A DNA stretch of 64,000 nucleotides from Gimesia sp. (GTDB lineage Bacteria > Planctomycetota > Planctomycetia > Planctomycetales > Planctomycetaceae): positions 367,887 through 431,886 of the forward strand of contig PAJV01000013.1 of NCBI GenBank assembly GCA_002706765.1, written 5' to 3'. The notes beneath the pieces were generated by a model. That model searched no databases. It saw nothing but the letters and a program-made list of their open reading frames with translations, and was not told the DNA's origin. The position numbers and the translations under genes are program-made. Positions 28,375-43,487 of the stretch are shown piece after piece (the first letter of the stretch is position 1; each line of letters opens with the position of its first letter).

Positions 28375-28445
28375 GCGGGTGTAGCTCAACGGTAGAGCCC
28401 CAGCCTTCCAAGCTGGTTGTGAGGGTTCGATTCCCTTCACCCGCT
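28375..28445 (+). tRNA. tRNA-Gly (anticodon UCC)
   Basis: A 71-base cloverleaf with acceptor arms GCGGGTG/CACCCGC, anticodon stem CCAGC/GCTGG around loop CTTCCAA (anticodon TCC), and T arm with GGTTCGATTCC. The discriminator is T and no CCA is encoded. Confidence 0.96.
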
Positions 28446-28484
28446 TTTTTATAAGTTTTGAGATTCGATTAAATATCAAAAAGT

Positions 28485-28562
<78 letters not shown>

Positions 28563-28583
28563 AGTTGATTTTTAAGTGGTTAT

Positions 28584-28628
28584 CAGGAGGTGTGTGCCTC
28601 TTGCGTGCGAGGGGTGACTCCTGTTTTT
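28584..28628 (+). terminator. Terminator-like or attenuator hairpin between the tRNAs and tuf
   Basis: CAGGAG (28584-28589) pairs with CTCCTG (28618-28623), with inner CCTC/GAGG pairing, and is followed by five T (28624-28628). It could partly end tRNA transcription or be a cleavage site between the tRNA array and the tuf message. Confidence 0.5.
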
Positions 28629-28706
28629 ACCTCGCTATTTGTTTTGTTGGTTTTATTGTTTAAGTCTGGCGTTGTGTCAGGTTTAAAAAAGGGGTTTTAA
28701 AGAGAG

Positions 28707-29903
28707 ATGGCTAAGGAAGTCTTTGAGCGAACAAAGCCGCACGTAAACGTAGGTACGATTGGACACATCGACCATGGTAAGACAACTCTGACAACAGCAT
28801 TGCTGGCCGTTCAGAGCGAGAAGGGTCTTGCCCAGATGAAGAGTTATGCTGATGTTGCGAAGGGGGGAACCGTTCGTGACGATACCAAGACTGTGACAAT
28901 TGCTGTGAGTCACGTGGAGTACGAAAGCGAAACTCGTCACTACGCTCATATCGACTGTCCTGGTCACGCTGACTATATCAAGAACATGATCACCGGTGCT
29001 GCCCAGATGGATGGTGCCATCCTGGTGGTTTCCGCTGCTGACGGCCCGATGCCTCAGACGCGTGAACACATTCTGCTGGCACGCCAAGTGGATGTGCCTT
29101 CGCTGGTTGTTTTCCTGAATAAGTGTGACCTGGTCGACGACGAAGAGTTGCTCGAGCTGGTTGAAATGGAAATTCGCGAGCTGCTGACCAAGTATGGTTT
29201 TGATGGAGACTCGATCACGATCGTACGTGGTAACGCCAAGGGTGCTCTCGATCATCCTGCTGACGAAAAGTACAATGCCTGCATTGGTGAGCTGATGGAT
29301 GCTCTGGATGCCAACATTGAAGCTCCCGAACGTGAAGCTGATAAGCCATTCCTGATGGCGATTGAAGACGTGTTCTCGATCGCTGGTCGTGGTACTGTGG
29401 TAACCGGCCGTATCGAGCAGGGCAAAATCACTGTCGGCGATAAAGTGGAAATCGTTGGTCTGCGTGATACCCAGGAAACAACCTGTACCGGCGTGGAAAT
29501 GTTCCAGAAGACTTTGAATGAAGGTCTGGCTGGTGACAACGTGGGTATTCTTCTGCGTGGTACCAAGAAGGAAGACGTCGAGCGTGGTCAGGTTCTGGCT
29601 GCTAAAGGCTCCATTCCTCCGCACACCAAGTTCGACGGTCAGGTTTACGTACTGAGCAAAGAAGAAGGTGGTCGTCATACTCCGTTCTTCAACGGGTACC
29701 GTCCTCAGTTCTACTTCCGAACAACCGACGTAACCGGTTCAACCACATTGATGGGTGGCGCAGAAATGTGTATGCCTGGTGATAACGTTGAAGTTCAGGT
29801 TGAGCTTGGTAAGCCTATCGCCATGTCTGAAGGTAGTCGCTTCGCGATTCGTGAAGGTGGTCGTACCGTTGGTTCTGGTGTGGTTACCAAAATCGTTGAG
29901 TAG
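28707..29903 (+). CDS. tuf: Elongation factor Tu
   Basis: A 398-residue GTPase that delivers aminoacyl-tRNA to the ribosome. G1 is GHIDHGKT (19-26), G3 is DCPGHADY, and G4 is NKCD near residue 137. Effector and domain II/III blocks ([33 protein letters not shown]) are intact, and the C-terminus ends in [17 protein letters not shown] precedes the ATG. The gene sits after Thr-Tyr-Gly-Thr tRNAs, the same arrangement as E. coli tufB, and ahead of rpmG, tRNA-Trp, secE and nusG. Codon use is strongly biased, as expected for high expression. No second copy lies in the window. Confidence 0.99.
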   Translation: MAKEVFERTKPHVNVGTIGHIDHGKTTLTTALLAVQSEKGLAQMKSYADVAKGGTVRDDTKTVTIAVSHVEYESETRHYAHIDCPGHADYIKNMITGAAQMDGAILVVSAADGPMPQTREHILLARQVDVPSLVVFLNKCDLVDDEELLELVEMEIRELLTKYGFDGDSITIVRGNAKGALDHPADEKYNACIGELMDALDANIEAPEREADKPFLMAIEDVFSIAGRGTVVTGRIEQGKITVGDKVEIVGLRDTQETTCTGVEMFQKTLNEGLAGDNVGILLRGTKKEDVERGQVLAAKGSIPPHTKFDGQVYVLSKEEGGRHTPFFNGYRPQFYFRTTDVTGSTTLMGGAEMCMPGDNVEVQVELGKPIAMSEGSRFAIREGGRTVGSGVVTKIVE

Positions 29904-29934
29904 TTGAGAGTATTGCTTTTACTGTTGAATATCT

Positions 29935-29966
29935 GGTGTCCACCCTGTTTTCATGGGGTGGGCACC
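29935..29966 (+). terminator. Stable hairpin after tuf
   Basis: GGTGTCCACCC (29935-29945) pairs with GGGTGGGCACC (29956-29966), an 11-base-pair stem with one G-U pair. There is no T run after it, so it may slow decay or mark processing rather than fully stop transcription. Confidence 0.5.
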
Positions 29967-30019
29967 TTCAAGTTATACTAGATTTGTGAAATCGTTGTCC
30001 GTCAGGGCTGAGGGCTGTT

Positions 30020-30175
30020 ATGGCACGTGAATATGTATGGTTAGAATGTACTGAGACCGGAATGCGAAATTATCGGGTCAGTAAGGAAACTCGTGGCACA
30101 GAGCGACTTTCACTGATGAAATATTGCCCGAAGCTGCGTCGTCACACTCTGCACAAAGAGTCTCGCAAGAAATAA
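30020..30175 (+). CDS. rpmG: 50S ribosomal protein L33
   Basis: A 51-residue protein, too short for most gene tables: MAREYVWLECTETGMRNY at the start and YCPKLRRHTLHKESRKK at the end match L33. Only one cysteine remains from each of the two CxxC pairs of the zinc-binding form (Cys10 and Cys35), so this is a C-minus, zinc-free type. Its place between tuf and tRNA-Trp/secE is a common bacterial order. L33 sits near the tRNA exit site of the large subunit and is often not essential. Confidence 0.93.
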   Translation: MAREYVWLECTETGMRNYRVSKETRGTERLSLMKYCPKLRRHTLHKESRKK

Positions 30176-30263
30176 GCGTCTTGCTGGCCGGGGTTTTGTG
30201 ACTGGTGTCGGTTTTTTGAGTTGCTTCCGGTTATCAAAGTATCTGGTCGGTTCAGGCAGGTAG

Positions 30264-30336
30264 ACGGGTGTAGCTCAATTGGCAGAGCACTGGATTCCAA
30301 ATCCAGCGGTTGGGGGTTCAAGTCCCTCCGCCCGTG
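30264..30336 (+). tRNA. tRNA-Trp (anticodon CCA)
   Basis: A 73-base cloverleaf with acceptor arms ACGGGTG/CGCCCGT (one T-G pair), anticodon stem CTGGA/TCCAG around loop TTCCAAA (anticodon CCA), T arm GGTTCAAGTCC and discriminator G. It lies between rpmG and secE, as in many bacteria. Confidence 0.96.
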
Positions 30337-30463
30337 TTTAAAGAGTTGCAATTGCTGTCAGGGTGTGTTGAGGTGTCTGGTCTGATGTCTCTGGCGTGGT
30401 AAAACGCAGGATTGCGGTTATTTGTTTCGCCTCTGTTTATAAATATTTTAGTAAACTGGTCTC

Positions 30464-30895
30464 ATGGCTAAATCCAAAACGGAACAAGCGTTCTCGGCTA
30501 CTCTGGTGAGTGGCGGTTTGTATAAAAGAAATCAGGGACGACTGGTCCGTCAGTTGACTGCGCTGGGCTTGGTGGCAATTGCCATTTTTGGGGCTTATTC
30601 GCTTTACAACGTGCTGCCTCTGGGGATGTCTCCTGGAATGCAGAAGGGTATTGCGGTCTCGATTGTTGTGATTTGTACGTGGCTGGCATACCGGGTGGTG
30701 AATTTTCCCCGTTTTGCAGACTTTCTGATCTCGGTAGAGGCAGAAATCAGCAAGGTCACGTGGGCGACCTGGGAGCAGTTGTGGCGGTCTACCGCGGTCG
30801 TGATTGTGTTGATGTTTTTTTTAGCGTTTTTACTGCTGGCCTTTGACGTATTCTGGCAGTGGTTGTTCAGATTGATCAACTTTTTGCAGATCTGA
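30464..30895 (+). CDS. secE: Preprotein translocase subunit SecE
   Basis: A 143-residue SecE, part of the SecYEG channel. The conserved hinge FLISVEAEISKVTWATWEQL lies at 87-106, followed by the essential C-terminal helix at about 110-131. Two extra hydrophobic helices at about 31-50 and 60-79 make three in total, as in the E. coli type and unlike the one-helix form of many bacteria. It precedes nusG, the usual arrangement. Confidence 0.94.
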   Translation: MAKSKTEQAFSATLVSGGLYKRNQGRLVRQLTALGLVAIAIFGAYSLYNVLPLGMSPGMQKGIAVSIVVICTWLAYRVVNFPRFADFLISVEAEISKVTWATWEQLWRSTAVVIVLMFFLAFLLLAFDVFWQWLFRLINFLQI

Positions 30896-31070
30896 CGAAG
30901 AAGAGGGTCTGCCTTTCAATGAATTACAGAGTTTTTTGAGCTGTACTTCTTGAATAAATTGTTCTTCCTGCTCATTATGAGCGATTCCTGTTTTTTGCGG
31001 TCTTCTGGATTGCAGCATTAGAGTCAAACAGGGCTTTTGTCAGATGCGGAAGCTCTATTGAAGGTGTCTC

Positions 31071-31655
31071 ATGAGTAATGATTCTGGTTCTGAACCGACC
31101 TCTGAAAGTCCGGAGGGCTCAGAAAAGCGCCTCTGGTACGTGTTGAAGGTGCAGAGCAACCGGGAGAAATCCATTCGAGACGCACTCTTACGCGGCATTA
31201 AGCGGGATGGGCTGGAAGAGTATTTCGGGGAGATTATTATCCCCACAGAAAAAGTGGTAGAAACAAAGGGTGGTAAAAAGCGGGTCTTTGAGCGAAAGCT
31301 GTATCCGGGATATCTGATGATCCAGGTCGAGCTCAATGATGACAGCTGGTATCTGGTGCGTTCCACGAATGGAGTGGGGGACTTTACCGGAGCTGCAGGT
31401 CAGCCGATCCCCATGCAGGAGCATGAAATTGCCCGTATGCTGGGACGTGAAGAATCAAAAGAAGAAACCCCTGTCAAAATCAAGCTTGATTTCCAGGTGG
31501 GTGATGTAGTCAAGGTGAAGGATGCCACCTTCGAAGGGTTTGAAGGAACCATCGATGCGGTTGATGAAGCCAGTGGCAAAGTAACCGTTCTGATTGAAAT
31601 ATTCAGTCGTCCGACTCCGACGGAGTTGGAGTACTGGCAAATTGAAAAAGTTTAA
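31071..31655 (+). CDS. nusG: Transcription termination/antitermination factor NusG
   Basis: A 194-residue factor that binds RNA polymerase and links transcription to translation or Rho. The NGN domain starts with [20 protein letters not shown] and includes [20 protein letters not shown]. The KOW domain is [19 protein letters not shown], ending in the typical [15 protein letters not shown] 20-residue polar N-terminal extension ([15 protein letters not shown]) is not conserved. A 175-base gap separates it from secE, and rplK follows. Confidence 0.96.
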   Translation: MSNDSGSEPTSESPEGSEKRLWYVLKVQSNREKSIRDALLRGIKRDGLEEYFGEIIIPTEKVVETKGGKKRVFERKLYPGYLMIQVELNDDSWYLVRSTNGVGDFTGAAGQPIPMQEHEIARMLGREESKEETPVKIKLDFQVGDVVKVKDATFEGFEGTIDAVDEASGKVTVLIEIFSRPTPTELEYWQIEKV

Positions 31656-31723
31656 CGGGTCATCAGGCTCTGTGTTAAACAGTAAAGATTCATCTATTTA
31701 TAAAGTGTTTGAAAGTCGGTCGA

Positions 31724-32149
31724 ATGGCTAAGCAGCTTGTTGCAGAAGTAAAAGTTCAGATTCCCGGTGGTGCGGCGACTCCGGCTCCTCCTGTTGGTAC
31801 AGCCCTGGGCCCCCACGGTGTCAATATCGGTCAGTTCGTTCAGCAGTTCAACGATCGTACCAAGGATATGGCCGGAACGACGATTCCCGTTGTCATCAGC
31901 GTGTACAACGACCGTTCGTTTGACTTTATCATGAAGAGTCCGCCCGCTGCGGTATTGCTGAAGCAGGCTGCTCAGATCGCCAAAGGCTCGGGTAACCCCA
32001 AGCGAAACAAAGTCGGCAAAGTGACTATGAATCAGTTAAAGGAAATTGCCAAGACCAAGTTTGCGGATCTGAATGCTCCTGACCTTGATCAGGCTGCAAA
32101 AATTATTGCCGGTACTGCTCGCAGCATGGGCCTTGAAGTTGAAAAATAG
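31724..32149 (+). CDS. rplK: 50S ribosomal protein L11
   Basis: A 141-residue protein that folds on the GTPase-associated centre of 23S rRNA and is the target region of thiostrepton and RelA signalling. I start at ATG 31724 ([16 protein letters not shown]), since five upstream residues in the longer frame are not conserved. The proline-rich loop [15 protein letters not shown] and the rRNA-binding block [20 protein letters not shown] are intact. It heads the rplKAJL group. Confidence 0.97.
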   Translation: MAKQLVAEVKVQIPGGAATPAPPVGTALGPHGVNIGQFVQQFNDRTKDMAGTTIPVVISVYNDRSFDFIMKSPPAAVLLKQAAQIAKGSGNPKRNKVGKVTMNQLKEIAKTKFADLNAPDLDQAAKIIAGTARSMGLEVEK

Positions 32150-32244
32150 ACCGGTCTGCTGAATGTCTTCCTGTGGGAAGAGCTCAGGCTTAAGTACAGG
32201 CAAAAATTCATTAATCCATCTCACGTTTAGTCGGATAGAGAGTC

Positions 32245-32949
32245 ATGGGAAAACAATCCAAGCGAATTAAGTATTATAACGAAAAGCTGGCAGGCGTCGG
32301 TACAGTCGGTCTGGAAGAGGCGGTCGAAGTGCTGAAGTCTCTGGAGAATGATCTGCCCGCCAAAATCAAGCCGGTCAAAATGGACCAGACTGTTGAGCTG
32401 GCCGTGCGGTTGGGTGTAGACCCCCGTCAGGCTGACCAGCTGGTGCGTGGTTCTATCAATCTGCCTCACGGAATTGGTAAGACACAACGGGTTGTTGTGT
32501 TCGCTCAAGGGGCCAATGCAGATGCTGCGGAAGCCGCTGGTGCCGATGCCGTTGGTGGCAAAGATCTGGCTGAAAAAATCAAAGGTGGCTGGCTCGACTT
32601 CGATGTGGCGATTGCGACACCCGACATGATGGGTGTGGTGGGCCCGCTGGGGCGCGTGCTGGGACCTCGTGGTCTGATGCCATCTCCTCGTGCCGGTACT
32701 GTGACCCAGGATGTGGGCACCGCAGTTCAGGATTACAAAGCGGGTAAGGTTGAGTTTCGTGTGGATGCCGGCGGCAACATTCATTGCCGGGTCGGTAAGT
32801 TGTCGTTCGATGCGAACCAGCTGGTCGAGAACATTCAGGCGATGCTGAAGTTTCTGGATTCTCTGCGACCTTCCTCGGTTAAAGGGTCTTATGTACGGAA
32901 TGTTGCTGTTTCAGCGACAATGAGCCCCGGGATTTCCGTTGCTCTCTAG
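32245..32949 (+). CDS. rplA: 50S ribosomal protein L1
   Basis: A 234-residue protein of the L1 stalk, which helps move deacylated tRNA out of the E site. Family blocks are [54 protein letters not shown] and [18 protein letters not shown]. In other bacteria L1 represses its own operon by binding the rplK leader; the leader here was not resolved. It lies 95 bases downstream of rplK. Confidence 0.97.
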   Translation: MGKQSKRIKYYNEKLAGVGTVGLEEAVEVLKSLENDLPAKIKPVKMDQTVELAVRLGVDPRQADQLVRGSINLPHGIGKTQRVVVFAQGANADAAEAAGADAVGGKDLAEKIKGGWLDFDVAIATPDMMGVVGPLGRVLGPRGLMPSPRAGTVTQDVGTAVQDYKAGKVEFRVDAGGNIHCRVGKLSFDANQLVENIQAMLKFLDSLRPSSVKGSYVRNVAVSATMSPGISVAL

Positions 32950-33024
32950 TTGCAGAGATCATCTGGAAATCATCATTAAAACAAAGAAACAGTTTTCGGC
33001 GTTTCATAAGCTGGAAGAGATCTA

Positions 33025-33561
33025 ATGAGTAAAATTGTAAAAGAAATGATCATCTCCGAGATTGAGGCTCGGATCAGCGAAGTCCGTGACTTCGTCGTAG
33101 TTGATTCTGCAAAAGTGGACGCGATTACCGATAACGGTCTCCGCCTGAAGCTGCAGGAAAAAGGGATTGCCTCCCTGACGGTGAAGAATTCCCTGGCACG
33201 CCGGGCCCTGGCCAATATTGGCGTTGAAGGTCTGGATGAAGTTCTGAAAGGACCATCCACTCTGGTCTGGGGCGGGGAAGACATTGTCGCCCTCTCTAAG
33301 GAGATGACCAGGTGGGCTTCCGACATCAGTACGCTGGAAATTAAGGGTGGTGTAACAGAAGGAACACCGCTTTCATCGGATGATGTTACAAAGTTGAGTA
33401 AGAGCCCTGGTCGAATGGAATTGATCGGCGAAATTGTCTCCCGGATCCTTGGACCGGGTGCACAGTTGGCAGGGGCGATCAAAGGTCCTGGTGGGACCCT
33501 TGCAGGGCAAATTAAGACAATTTCCGAAGGGGAAGAATCCTCTGAAGGAGAGGAATCATAA
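33025..33561 (+). CDS. rplJ: 50S ribosomal protein L10
   Basis: A 178-residue protein forming the base of the L7/L12 stalk. The start KIVKEMIISEIEARISEV, the block GIASLTVKNSLARRALANIG and GAIKGPGGTLAGQIKTI fit the family. The C-terminus is acidic (EGEESSEGEES), which is unusual in composition but harmless in position after the L7/L12-binding helix. A hairpin with a 10-pair bulged stem lies in the gap before rplL (33609-33636). Confidence 0.93.
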   Translation: MSKIVKEMIISEIEARISEVRDFVVVDSAKVDAITDNGLRLKLQEKGIASLTVKNSLARRALANIGVEGLDEVLKGPSTLVWGGEDIVALSKEMTRWASDISTLEIKGGVTEGTPLSSDDVTKLSKSPGRMELIGEIVSRILGPGAQLAGAIKGPGGTLAGQIKTISEGEESSEGEES

Positions 33562-33695
33562 TTCGCTGATTTTTTCGGGGATTGTGATTTCATTGTCAGG
33601 ATTTGCAGCAACGGCTGCTGAAGCTAAGCAGCGTTGATTCAATTTACATTGTTGAGAGATTTTATTTTACGCATTCGTGCGAAAGGAAAGAGAAG

Positions 33696-34103
33696 ATGGC
33701 GACAGCCGAAGCAACAACTGAATTTGGTGAAGAAACCAAAGAACTGGGTGACAAAATTGCTGGATTGACATTGCTCCAGGCTAAAGATCTGGCTGAATAC
33801 CTCGACGAAGTTCATGGTATTAAAGCTGCCGCCGGTGGCGCTGTCATGATGGCTGGTCCTGCTGCTGAAGCTGGTCCTGCCGCTGAAGAAAAGACAGAAT
33901 TTGACGTCATTCTGACCGGATTTGGCGACAACAAGATCCCGGTAATTAAGATCGTCCGTGCGGCCACAGGCCTGGGACTGAAGGAAGCAAAAGACCTGGT
34001 CGAAGGTGCTCCCAAGCCACTGAAAGAAGGCATTTCGAAAGAAGATGCTGAAGCACTGGTTAAGGAAATCAAAGAAGTCGGCGGTACTGCTGAAGTTAAG
34101 TAG
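33696..34103 (+). CDS. rplL: 50S ribosomal protein L7/L12
   Basis: A 135-residue stalk protein. ATG 33696 with AAAGGAAAGAGA upstream is chosen over a longer frame. The N-terminal dimer domain ([20 protein letters not shown]), an Ala/Gly-rich hinge ([13 protein letters not shown]) and the C-terminal factor-binding domain ([20 protein letters not shown], then [19 protein letters not shown]) are all present. It is followed by a terminator-like hairpin, so rpoBC may be made from a separate transcript. Confidence 0.97.
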   Translation: MATAEATTEFGEETKELGDKIAGLTLLQAKDLAEYLDEVHGIKAAAGGAVMMAGPAAEAGPAAEEKTEFDVILTGFGDNKIPVIKIVRAATGLGLKEAKDLVEGAPKPLKEGISKEDAEALVKEIKEVGGTAEVK

Positions 34104-34132
34104 TCCATCACGAAAAAAGCCATCTGGATCTG

Positions 34133-34160
34133 ACCTGTGCCGAAATTGTTTGGCACAGGT
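34133..34160 (+). terminator. Hairpin between rplL and rpoB (terminator or attenuator)
   Basis: ACCTGTGCC (34133-34141) pairs perfectly with GGCACAGGT (34152-34160). The stem is followed by TAGGTTTCCGTTT rather than a clean T run. Its position matches the known rplL-rpoB attenuator of E. coli. Confidence 0.6.
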
Positions 34161-34625
34161 TAGGTTTCCGTTTATATGTACATATGGTTTTTTTCTGCGA
34201 ATGATTGAAGTGTTCTGTTACACAGTTTACAATGCTTACGAGCAGGAGCGCGCGAAAATGGTCGGGTCGTCTTCGAACGTAGGTGGAGTGACTGTATTCA
34301 GAAGCTTTGTTCGTTACGTATTGATGCTGCTTCCTATTTGTTTCCGTAAGTTTATCTGCTTCGATCAGTCATCGTTTCAGTCCCATTTGGTCTAAGCAAT
34401 CGACTCATTGCACTCTCTTTTGAATAGCAAAGTAGTATTGAGCGATTTATCAGGCTTTAATTTAATCAAGCGATTCGCTTTTAATGCAGCATCTGGGGCT
34501 GTATTCTCTCGAGGTGCGCGCTGCGGTTCCTCGCTATTCTTGGTTTATGCTCTGTCAGTCCTCCCGCATCAACTGCGCAGCGCATTTCCACATCTGGCAC
34601 CAGGTAAGTAGAAAAGATCATCTTA
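34161..34625. other. rplL-rpoB intergenic region with a promoter
   Basis: About 465 bases with no supportable gene; the short frames seen here do not resemble any protein. It holds a promoter at 34205-34233 and would be a leader of some 385 bases for rpoBC. Confidence 0.5.
34205..34233 (+). promoter_or_regulatory. Sigma-70 type promoter for rpoBC
   Basis: TTGAAG (34205-34210) and TACAAT (34228-34233) are separated by 17 bases, just after the rplL hairpin. This suggests rpoBC has its own promoter. Confidence 0.55.
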
Positions 34626-37600
34626 ATGCCGATTCCAGCACAGCGAACTATTCCCACAAATACTGTCAAGAACTTTGGTAAGATTGAACATAGTTTTGAG
34701 TTGTCTGATTTAACACAAATCCAGACTTCGTCCTATGCGAGTTTTCTTCAGGCCGACAAATCGCCACGCGAGCGAAAAAATCAGGGGCTGGAAGAAATTC
34801 TTCGTGAAGTGTTTCCGATCGAGAGTTACCAGGGACAATACCAGTTGGAATACGTCAAGTATGAACTGGGCAAGCCCCGCTATACTCCCACGGAATGTCG
34901 TCAGTTGCGTATGACTTATGGCCGGCCTTTCCGTGTCTGGTTGCGTCTTGTGAAAGAGCAGCCCATTGAAGAAGAAGTTTACCTGGGCGATCTGCCCGTG
35001 ATGATCGGCGGTGGTGAATTCATCATCAACGGGGCAGAGCGGTGTATCGTCAGCCAGTTGCACCGTTCACCTGGTGTGGACTTTGTGTTGAGTTCAGAGC
35101 CGGGAGAAAAGAAAGAATATTCCTGCCGGGTGATTCCCGAGCGTGGCAGCTGGATCGAGCTGGTAGTCGGCAAGAAAGACACACTGGGCGTACGCATTGA
35201 CCAGAGTGGTAAATTCTCAGCCATGACCCTGCTGCGGGCGATGTCCAAGGATTATTCTTCCGACACCGATCTGGTCAAACTGTTTTACGATACGAAATCA
35301 GAAAAGATTTCGTCCAGCAACGCCATGGAAAAGCTGCTGGGTAAGATCGTGGCAGAAGACATCATCTATCCCGCCGGTCATGACCGTTGTGGTGAGATCA
35401 TTCTGGACTGCTGTGGAACCATCACGGAAGAGCTGATCGATGAGATCGTTGACACCGGTTTGAAAACGGTTGAGATCGTGGAAGAAGTCAACGACCTGCT
35501 CGTGCTGCAGAGTATTGCTGAAGACCCGACTGCAAGCCACGAAGAGGCGCTGCTGCGAATTTATTCCCGCCTGCGTCCTGGTAACCCTCCCCAACTGGAG
35601 CGTGCCGTTGATCTGTTCAAAGAAAAGTTCTTTGACGTGAATCGCTATCGCCTGGGTCGTGTGGGCCGTTTCCGTATCAACCGCAAATTCAAGCAGGACG
35701 TTCCCGATACGGAAATGACACTGCGTCCGGAAGACTTTATCAATTCGATTCGTTACCTGGTTCGGCTGCGGGTCGGTGAATCCTCTGCCTATGTCGATGA
35801 CATCGATAACCTTGGTAACCGTCGTCTGCGTACGATTGATGAACTGGCATCCGATGAAATCCGTAAAGGGTTCCTGAAACTGCGTCGTACCGTTCAGGAG
35901 CGGATGACTCAAAAAGACGTTGAAGAAATGTCACCCCGGACTCTGATCAACCCCAAGAGTGTTTCTGCCGCCATCGATTTCTTCTTTGGTCGCAGTGAGC
36001 TTTCGCAGGTCGTTGACCAGACCAACCCTCTTTCCATGCTGACTCACGAGCGGCGTCTGTCTGCTTTGGGGCCAGGTGGTTTGAACCGGAAACGTGCCGG
36101 CTTCGAAGTCCGCGACGTACACATTTCTCACTACGGACGAATCTGCCCGATTGAAACACCGGAAGGTACCAACATCGGTCTGATTTCCAGTTTGAGTATT
36201 TTCTCAAAAGTGGATGACTATGGCTTCCTGGTCACTCCCTATCGTTATGTCAAAAATGGTAAGTTGACCGACGAAGTGCACTGGATGCGGGCCGACGAAG
36301 AAGCAGAAGTCCATGTGGCTCCTGCCGACACGCCTGTGGAAAATGGTAAATTTACCGAAGACCGCGTGATGGCACGCCACCGTGATGACGTGGTCTGGAT
36401 TGCTGCCGGCGATGTCGATTACATCGACGTGGACCCTGCTCAGATGGTGGGGATTTCAGCCGGTCTGATTCCGTTCCTGGAACACGACGACGCGAACCGG
36501 GCCTTGATGGGTTCCAACATGCAACGCCAGGCTGTGCCTCTGCTGATTGCCGAACCACCGCTGGTGGGAACCGGGATGGAAGTTGCGGTGGCTCAGAACT
36601 CCGGGATGGTCGTGCGGGCTGAAAAAGCCGGTAAAGTGACCTATGTGGACGGAAACGTGGTTGAAGTGAACGGCAAGAAATACCGTCTGCGAAAATACGA
36701 AGGTCTGAATGAACGCACCTGTCTGAACCAGACGCCTGCCGTCAGTATCGGCGACCAGGTGAAGAAGGGGCAGATTCTCTGCCACAGTGCTGCTGCCGCC
36801 GATGGATTGCTGGCATTGGGTCGTAACGTGCTGGTGGGCTTCATGTCCTGGGACGGTTACAACTTCGAAGATGCGATCATTCTGTCAGAACGACTGGTGA
36901 AAGAAGACGTTTATACTTCGATTCATATCGATGAATTCGACGTGGAAATTCGCGAAACCAAACTGGGTCGTGAAGAGTTCACGCGCGATATTCCCAACGT
37001 CAGTGAAAAGGCGCTGCGGCATATCAGCGAAGACGGAATCATTAAGGTCGGTACCCGTGTCCGCCAGGGTGATATTCTGGTTGGAAAAGTATCACCCAAG
37101 GCCAAGGCGGAACTGACGCCGGAAGAAAAACTGCTGCATGCGATTTTCGGTCGTGCGGGCGAAGACGTCAAAAACGAATCTCTCGAAGCATCCAGTGGTG
37201 TGGAAGGGATCGTGATTCATACCGAAAAATTTGCCCGTCGCATGAGCCTGACCGATTACGAGCGCAAGCAGTATGACGAAGAGCTGAAGAAGGTCGAAGA
37301 AGAGGGGAATCACAAAGTTGCCGAAGAGTTCCGCGAATTCCTCAAGACCTTTGAAAACGCCCTCGGACAGCCGATGGTGGATGACGATGGTCGCAAGATT
37401 CGTGAAATTCCGGAAGACAAATTCGTGTCGCAGTACGCCCATGATTTCCTGTCTCACCTGGATGACATGGATATCCGCAGCCCGCAGAAAAAAGCAGACT
37501 GCCGTGCAGTGATTGAGGAATTGTGGCCCAATGTGGAAGACGTGATCGAAACCTGTGACCAGAAGGTCAACAGTATGAAACGCGGCGAAGAACTGCCGAA

Positions 37601-38342
37601 CGGCGTACTGCAGATGGTGAAGGTGTATGTCGCTTCCAAACGCCAGATTTCTGTTGGAGACAAGATGGCGGGTCGTCACGGGAACAAAGGGGTGATCTCC
37701 AAGGTTCTGCCGATCGAAGATATGCCATTTACCGAAGATGGAACACCCATCGATATCATGTTGAATCCGCTGGGGGTTCCCAGTCGTATGAACGTGGGAC
37801 AGATTCTGGAGACTCACCTGGGCTGGGCTGCCGAGAAGCATGGCTTCCGGGCCGTGTGTCCGGTCTTTGATGGTGCGGTCGAATCACAGATTCAGGATTA
37901 CCTGGAATCAGCCGGTCTGCCCCGTGATGGGAAGGCTCAGTTGTTCGATGGTCGAACAGGCGAGGCTTACGAACAGAAAACAACCGTGGGCCAGATCTAC
38001 ATGTTGAAACTGCACCACCTGGTAGATGACAAGGTGCATGCACGCTCAACCGGTCCTTACTCATTGATTACACAACAGCCTCTGGGTGGTAAAGCCCGGT
38101 TCGGTGGTCAGCGATTCGGGGAAATGGAAGTCTGGGCACTGGAAGCTTACGGTGCTGCTTACATTCTGCAGGAACTGCTGACAGTCAAGAGTGATGATGT
38201 CGAAGGCCGTACGAAGATATATGAATCGATGGTGAATGGCGAGAATACATTGGAAGCCGGTACGCCAGCCAGCTTTGACGTGCTAAACAACGAAATCCGT
38301 GGACTTGGTTTGAATCTACAACTGGAAAAGAATCCCGGGTAG
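34626..38342 (+). CDS. rpoB: DNA-directed RNA polymerase subunit beta
   Basis: A 1238-residue catalytic subunit. The rifampicin region is [20 protein letters not shown] followed by [19 protein letters not shown]. Further conserved blocks are [45 protein letters not shown] and the C-terminal [20 protein letters not shown]. Compared with E. coli, Val462 and Val463 replace Phe514 and Met515, and Thr466 replaces Asn518 in the rifampicin pocket. Length is slightly shorter than in proteobacteria. rpoC follows after 95 bases that contain a GC-rich hairpin near 38342-38366. Confidence 0.98.
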   Translation: MPIPAQRTIPTNTVKNFGKIEHSFELSDLTQIQTSSYASFLQADKSPRERKNQGLEEILREVFPIESYQGQYQLEYVKYELGKPRYTPTECRQLRMTYGRPFRVWLRLVKEQPIEEEVYLGDLPVMIGGGEFIINGAERCIVSQLHRSPGVDFVLSSEPGEKKEYSCRVIPERGSWIELVVGKKDTLGVRIDQSGKFSAMTLLRAMSKDYSSDTDLVKLFYDTKSEKISSSNAMEKLLGKIVAEDIIYPAGHDRCGEIILDCCGTITEELIDEIVDTGLKTVEIVEEVNDLLVLQSIAEDPTASHEEALLRIYSRLRPGNPPQLERAVDLFKEKFFDVNRYRLGRVGRFRINRKFKQDVPDTEMTLRPEDFINSIRYLVRLRVGESSAYVDDIDNLGNRRLRTIDELASDEIRKGFLKLRRTVQERMTQKDVEEMSPRTLINPKSVSAAIDFFFGRSELSQVVDQTNPLSMLTHERRLSALGPGGLNRKRAGFEVRDVHISHYGRICPIETPEGTNIGLISSLSIFSKVDDYGFLVTPYRYVKNGKLTDEVHWMRADEEAEVHVAPADTPVENGKFTEDRVMARHRDDVVWIAAGDVDYIDVDPAQMVGISAGLIPFLEHDDANRALMGSNMQRQAVPLLIAEPPLVGTGMEVAVAQNSGMVVRAEKAGKVTYVDGNVVEVNGKKYRLRKYEGLNERTCLNQTPAVSIGDQVKKGQILCHSAAAADGLLALGRNVLVGFMSWDGYNFEDAIILSERLVKEDVYTSIHIDEFDVEIRETKLGREEFTRDIPNVSEKALRHISEDGIIKVGTRVRQGDILVGKVSPKAKAELTPEEKLLHAIFGRAGEDVKNESLEASSGVEGIVIHTEKFARRMSLTDYERKQYDEELKKVEEEGNHKVAEEFREFLKTFENALGQPMVDDDGRKIREIPEDKFVSQYAHDFLSHLDDMDIRSPQKKADCRAVIEELWPNVEDVIETCDQKVNSMKRGEELPNGVLQMVKVYVASKRQISVGDKMAGRHGNKGVISKVLPIEDMPFTEDGTPIDIMLNPLGVPSRMNVGQILETHLGWAAEKHGFRAVCPVFDGAVESQIQDYLESAGLPRDGKAQLFDGRTGEAYEQKTTVGQIYMLKLHHLVDDKVHARSTGPYSLITQQPLGGKARFGGQRFGEMEVWALEAYGAAYILQELLTVKSDDVEGRTKIYESMVNGENTLEAGTPASFDVLNNEIRGLGLNLQLEKNPG

Positions 38343-38437
38343 CGCGTCCCCGGGATGGGGAACGCGTGCGGCATGAATTTTCTTTTTCAGGATCAATGTC
38401 TGATCATAATTAGTTCAGAAAATAAGGAGCGTGCACA

Positions 38438-42799
<4,362 letters not shown>

Positions 42800-43025
42800 A
42801 GTGTAGCAGTCCGAACGATATTTCGGATCAGTCGATTGCCTTTGATCAAAAATGGATCAGGTGTGAGACTTGACGGAAGCGTTCGGGCTGGATACATTGT
42901 CCCGTTCCTGTCTCCGTGAGAGGTACGGAAAAGAAGCGAATAAAGTGGCCATTTGTTTCGATGGCTGCATGTAAATAGAAGTGTTTATTGTAGTTCAAGT
43001 TTTGAACGAAGATGGATTGTTTCAG

Positions 43026-43397
43026 ATGCCAACGATTAATCAGTTGATTCGTAAGCCAAGAAAAAAACAGACTTCCAAGAGTAAAACTCCTCTGCTGGAA
43101 GGTTGTCCGCAGAAGCGTGGGGTCTGTCTGCAGGTGAAAACCGTCACTCCGAAAAAGCCGAACTCCGCCTTGCGTAAAGTGGCTCGTGTCCGTCTTTCCA
43201 ACGGGAAAGAACTGACGGCTTACATTCCGGGTGAAGGTCACAACCTGCAGGAGCACTCGATTGTGCTGGTGCGTGGTGGTCGTGTTCGCGACTTGCCGGG
43301 TGTACGTTATAAAGTCATCCGCGGTGTGCTGGATACACTGGGTGTGAATGACCGTCGCCAGGCACGCAGCCGCTACGGTACCAAACGTCCTAAATAG
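43026..43397 (+). CDS. rpsL: 30S ribosomal protein S12
   Basis: A 123-residue decoding-centre protein. ATG 43026 gives the standard start [14 protein letters not shown]; a longer frame from 42981 adds unrelated residues. The two streptomycin-related loops are [16 protein letters not shown] (Lys43 kept) and [13 protein letters not shown], where position 88 is Arg (codon CGC, 43287-43289) instead of the usual Lys. Arg88 is a classic streptomycin-resistance substitution in other bacteria. It lies 226 bases after rpoC and before rpsG. Confidence 0.97.
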   Translation: MPTINQLIRKPRKKQTSKSKTPLLEGCPQKRGVCLQVKTVTPKKPNSALRKVARVRLSNGKELTAYIPGEGHNLQEHSIVLVRGGRVRDLPGVRYKVIRGVLDTLGVNDRRQARSRYGTKRPK

Positions 43398-43487
43398 ACC
43401 CTGGTTTCAATACAAACATTTAATATTTGATCACATTTGTCAGTGTTCTGCACGAACGCTGAAATTACTGTCAGAGGAAAAGTTGCA

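Noticed and set aside
28683-29678. 331-codon open frame opposite tuf
   Set aside because: It is a mirror of the highly biased tuf codons; EF-Tu is certain on the other strand and the frame has no family pattern.
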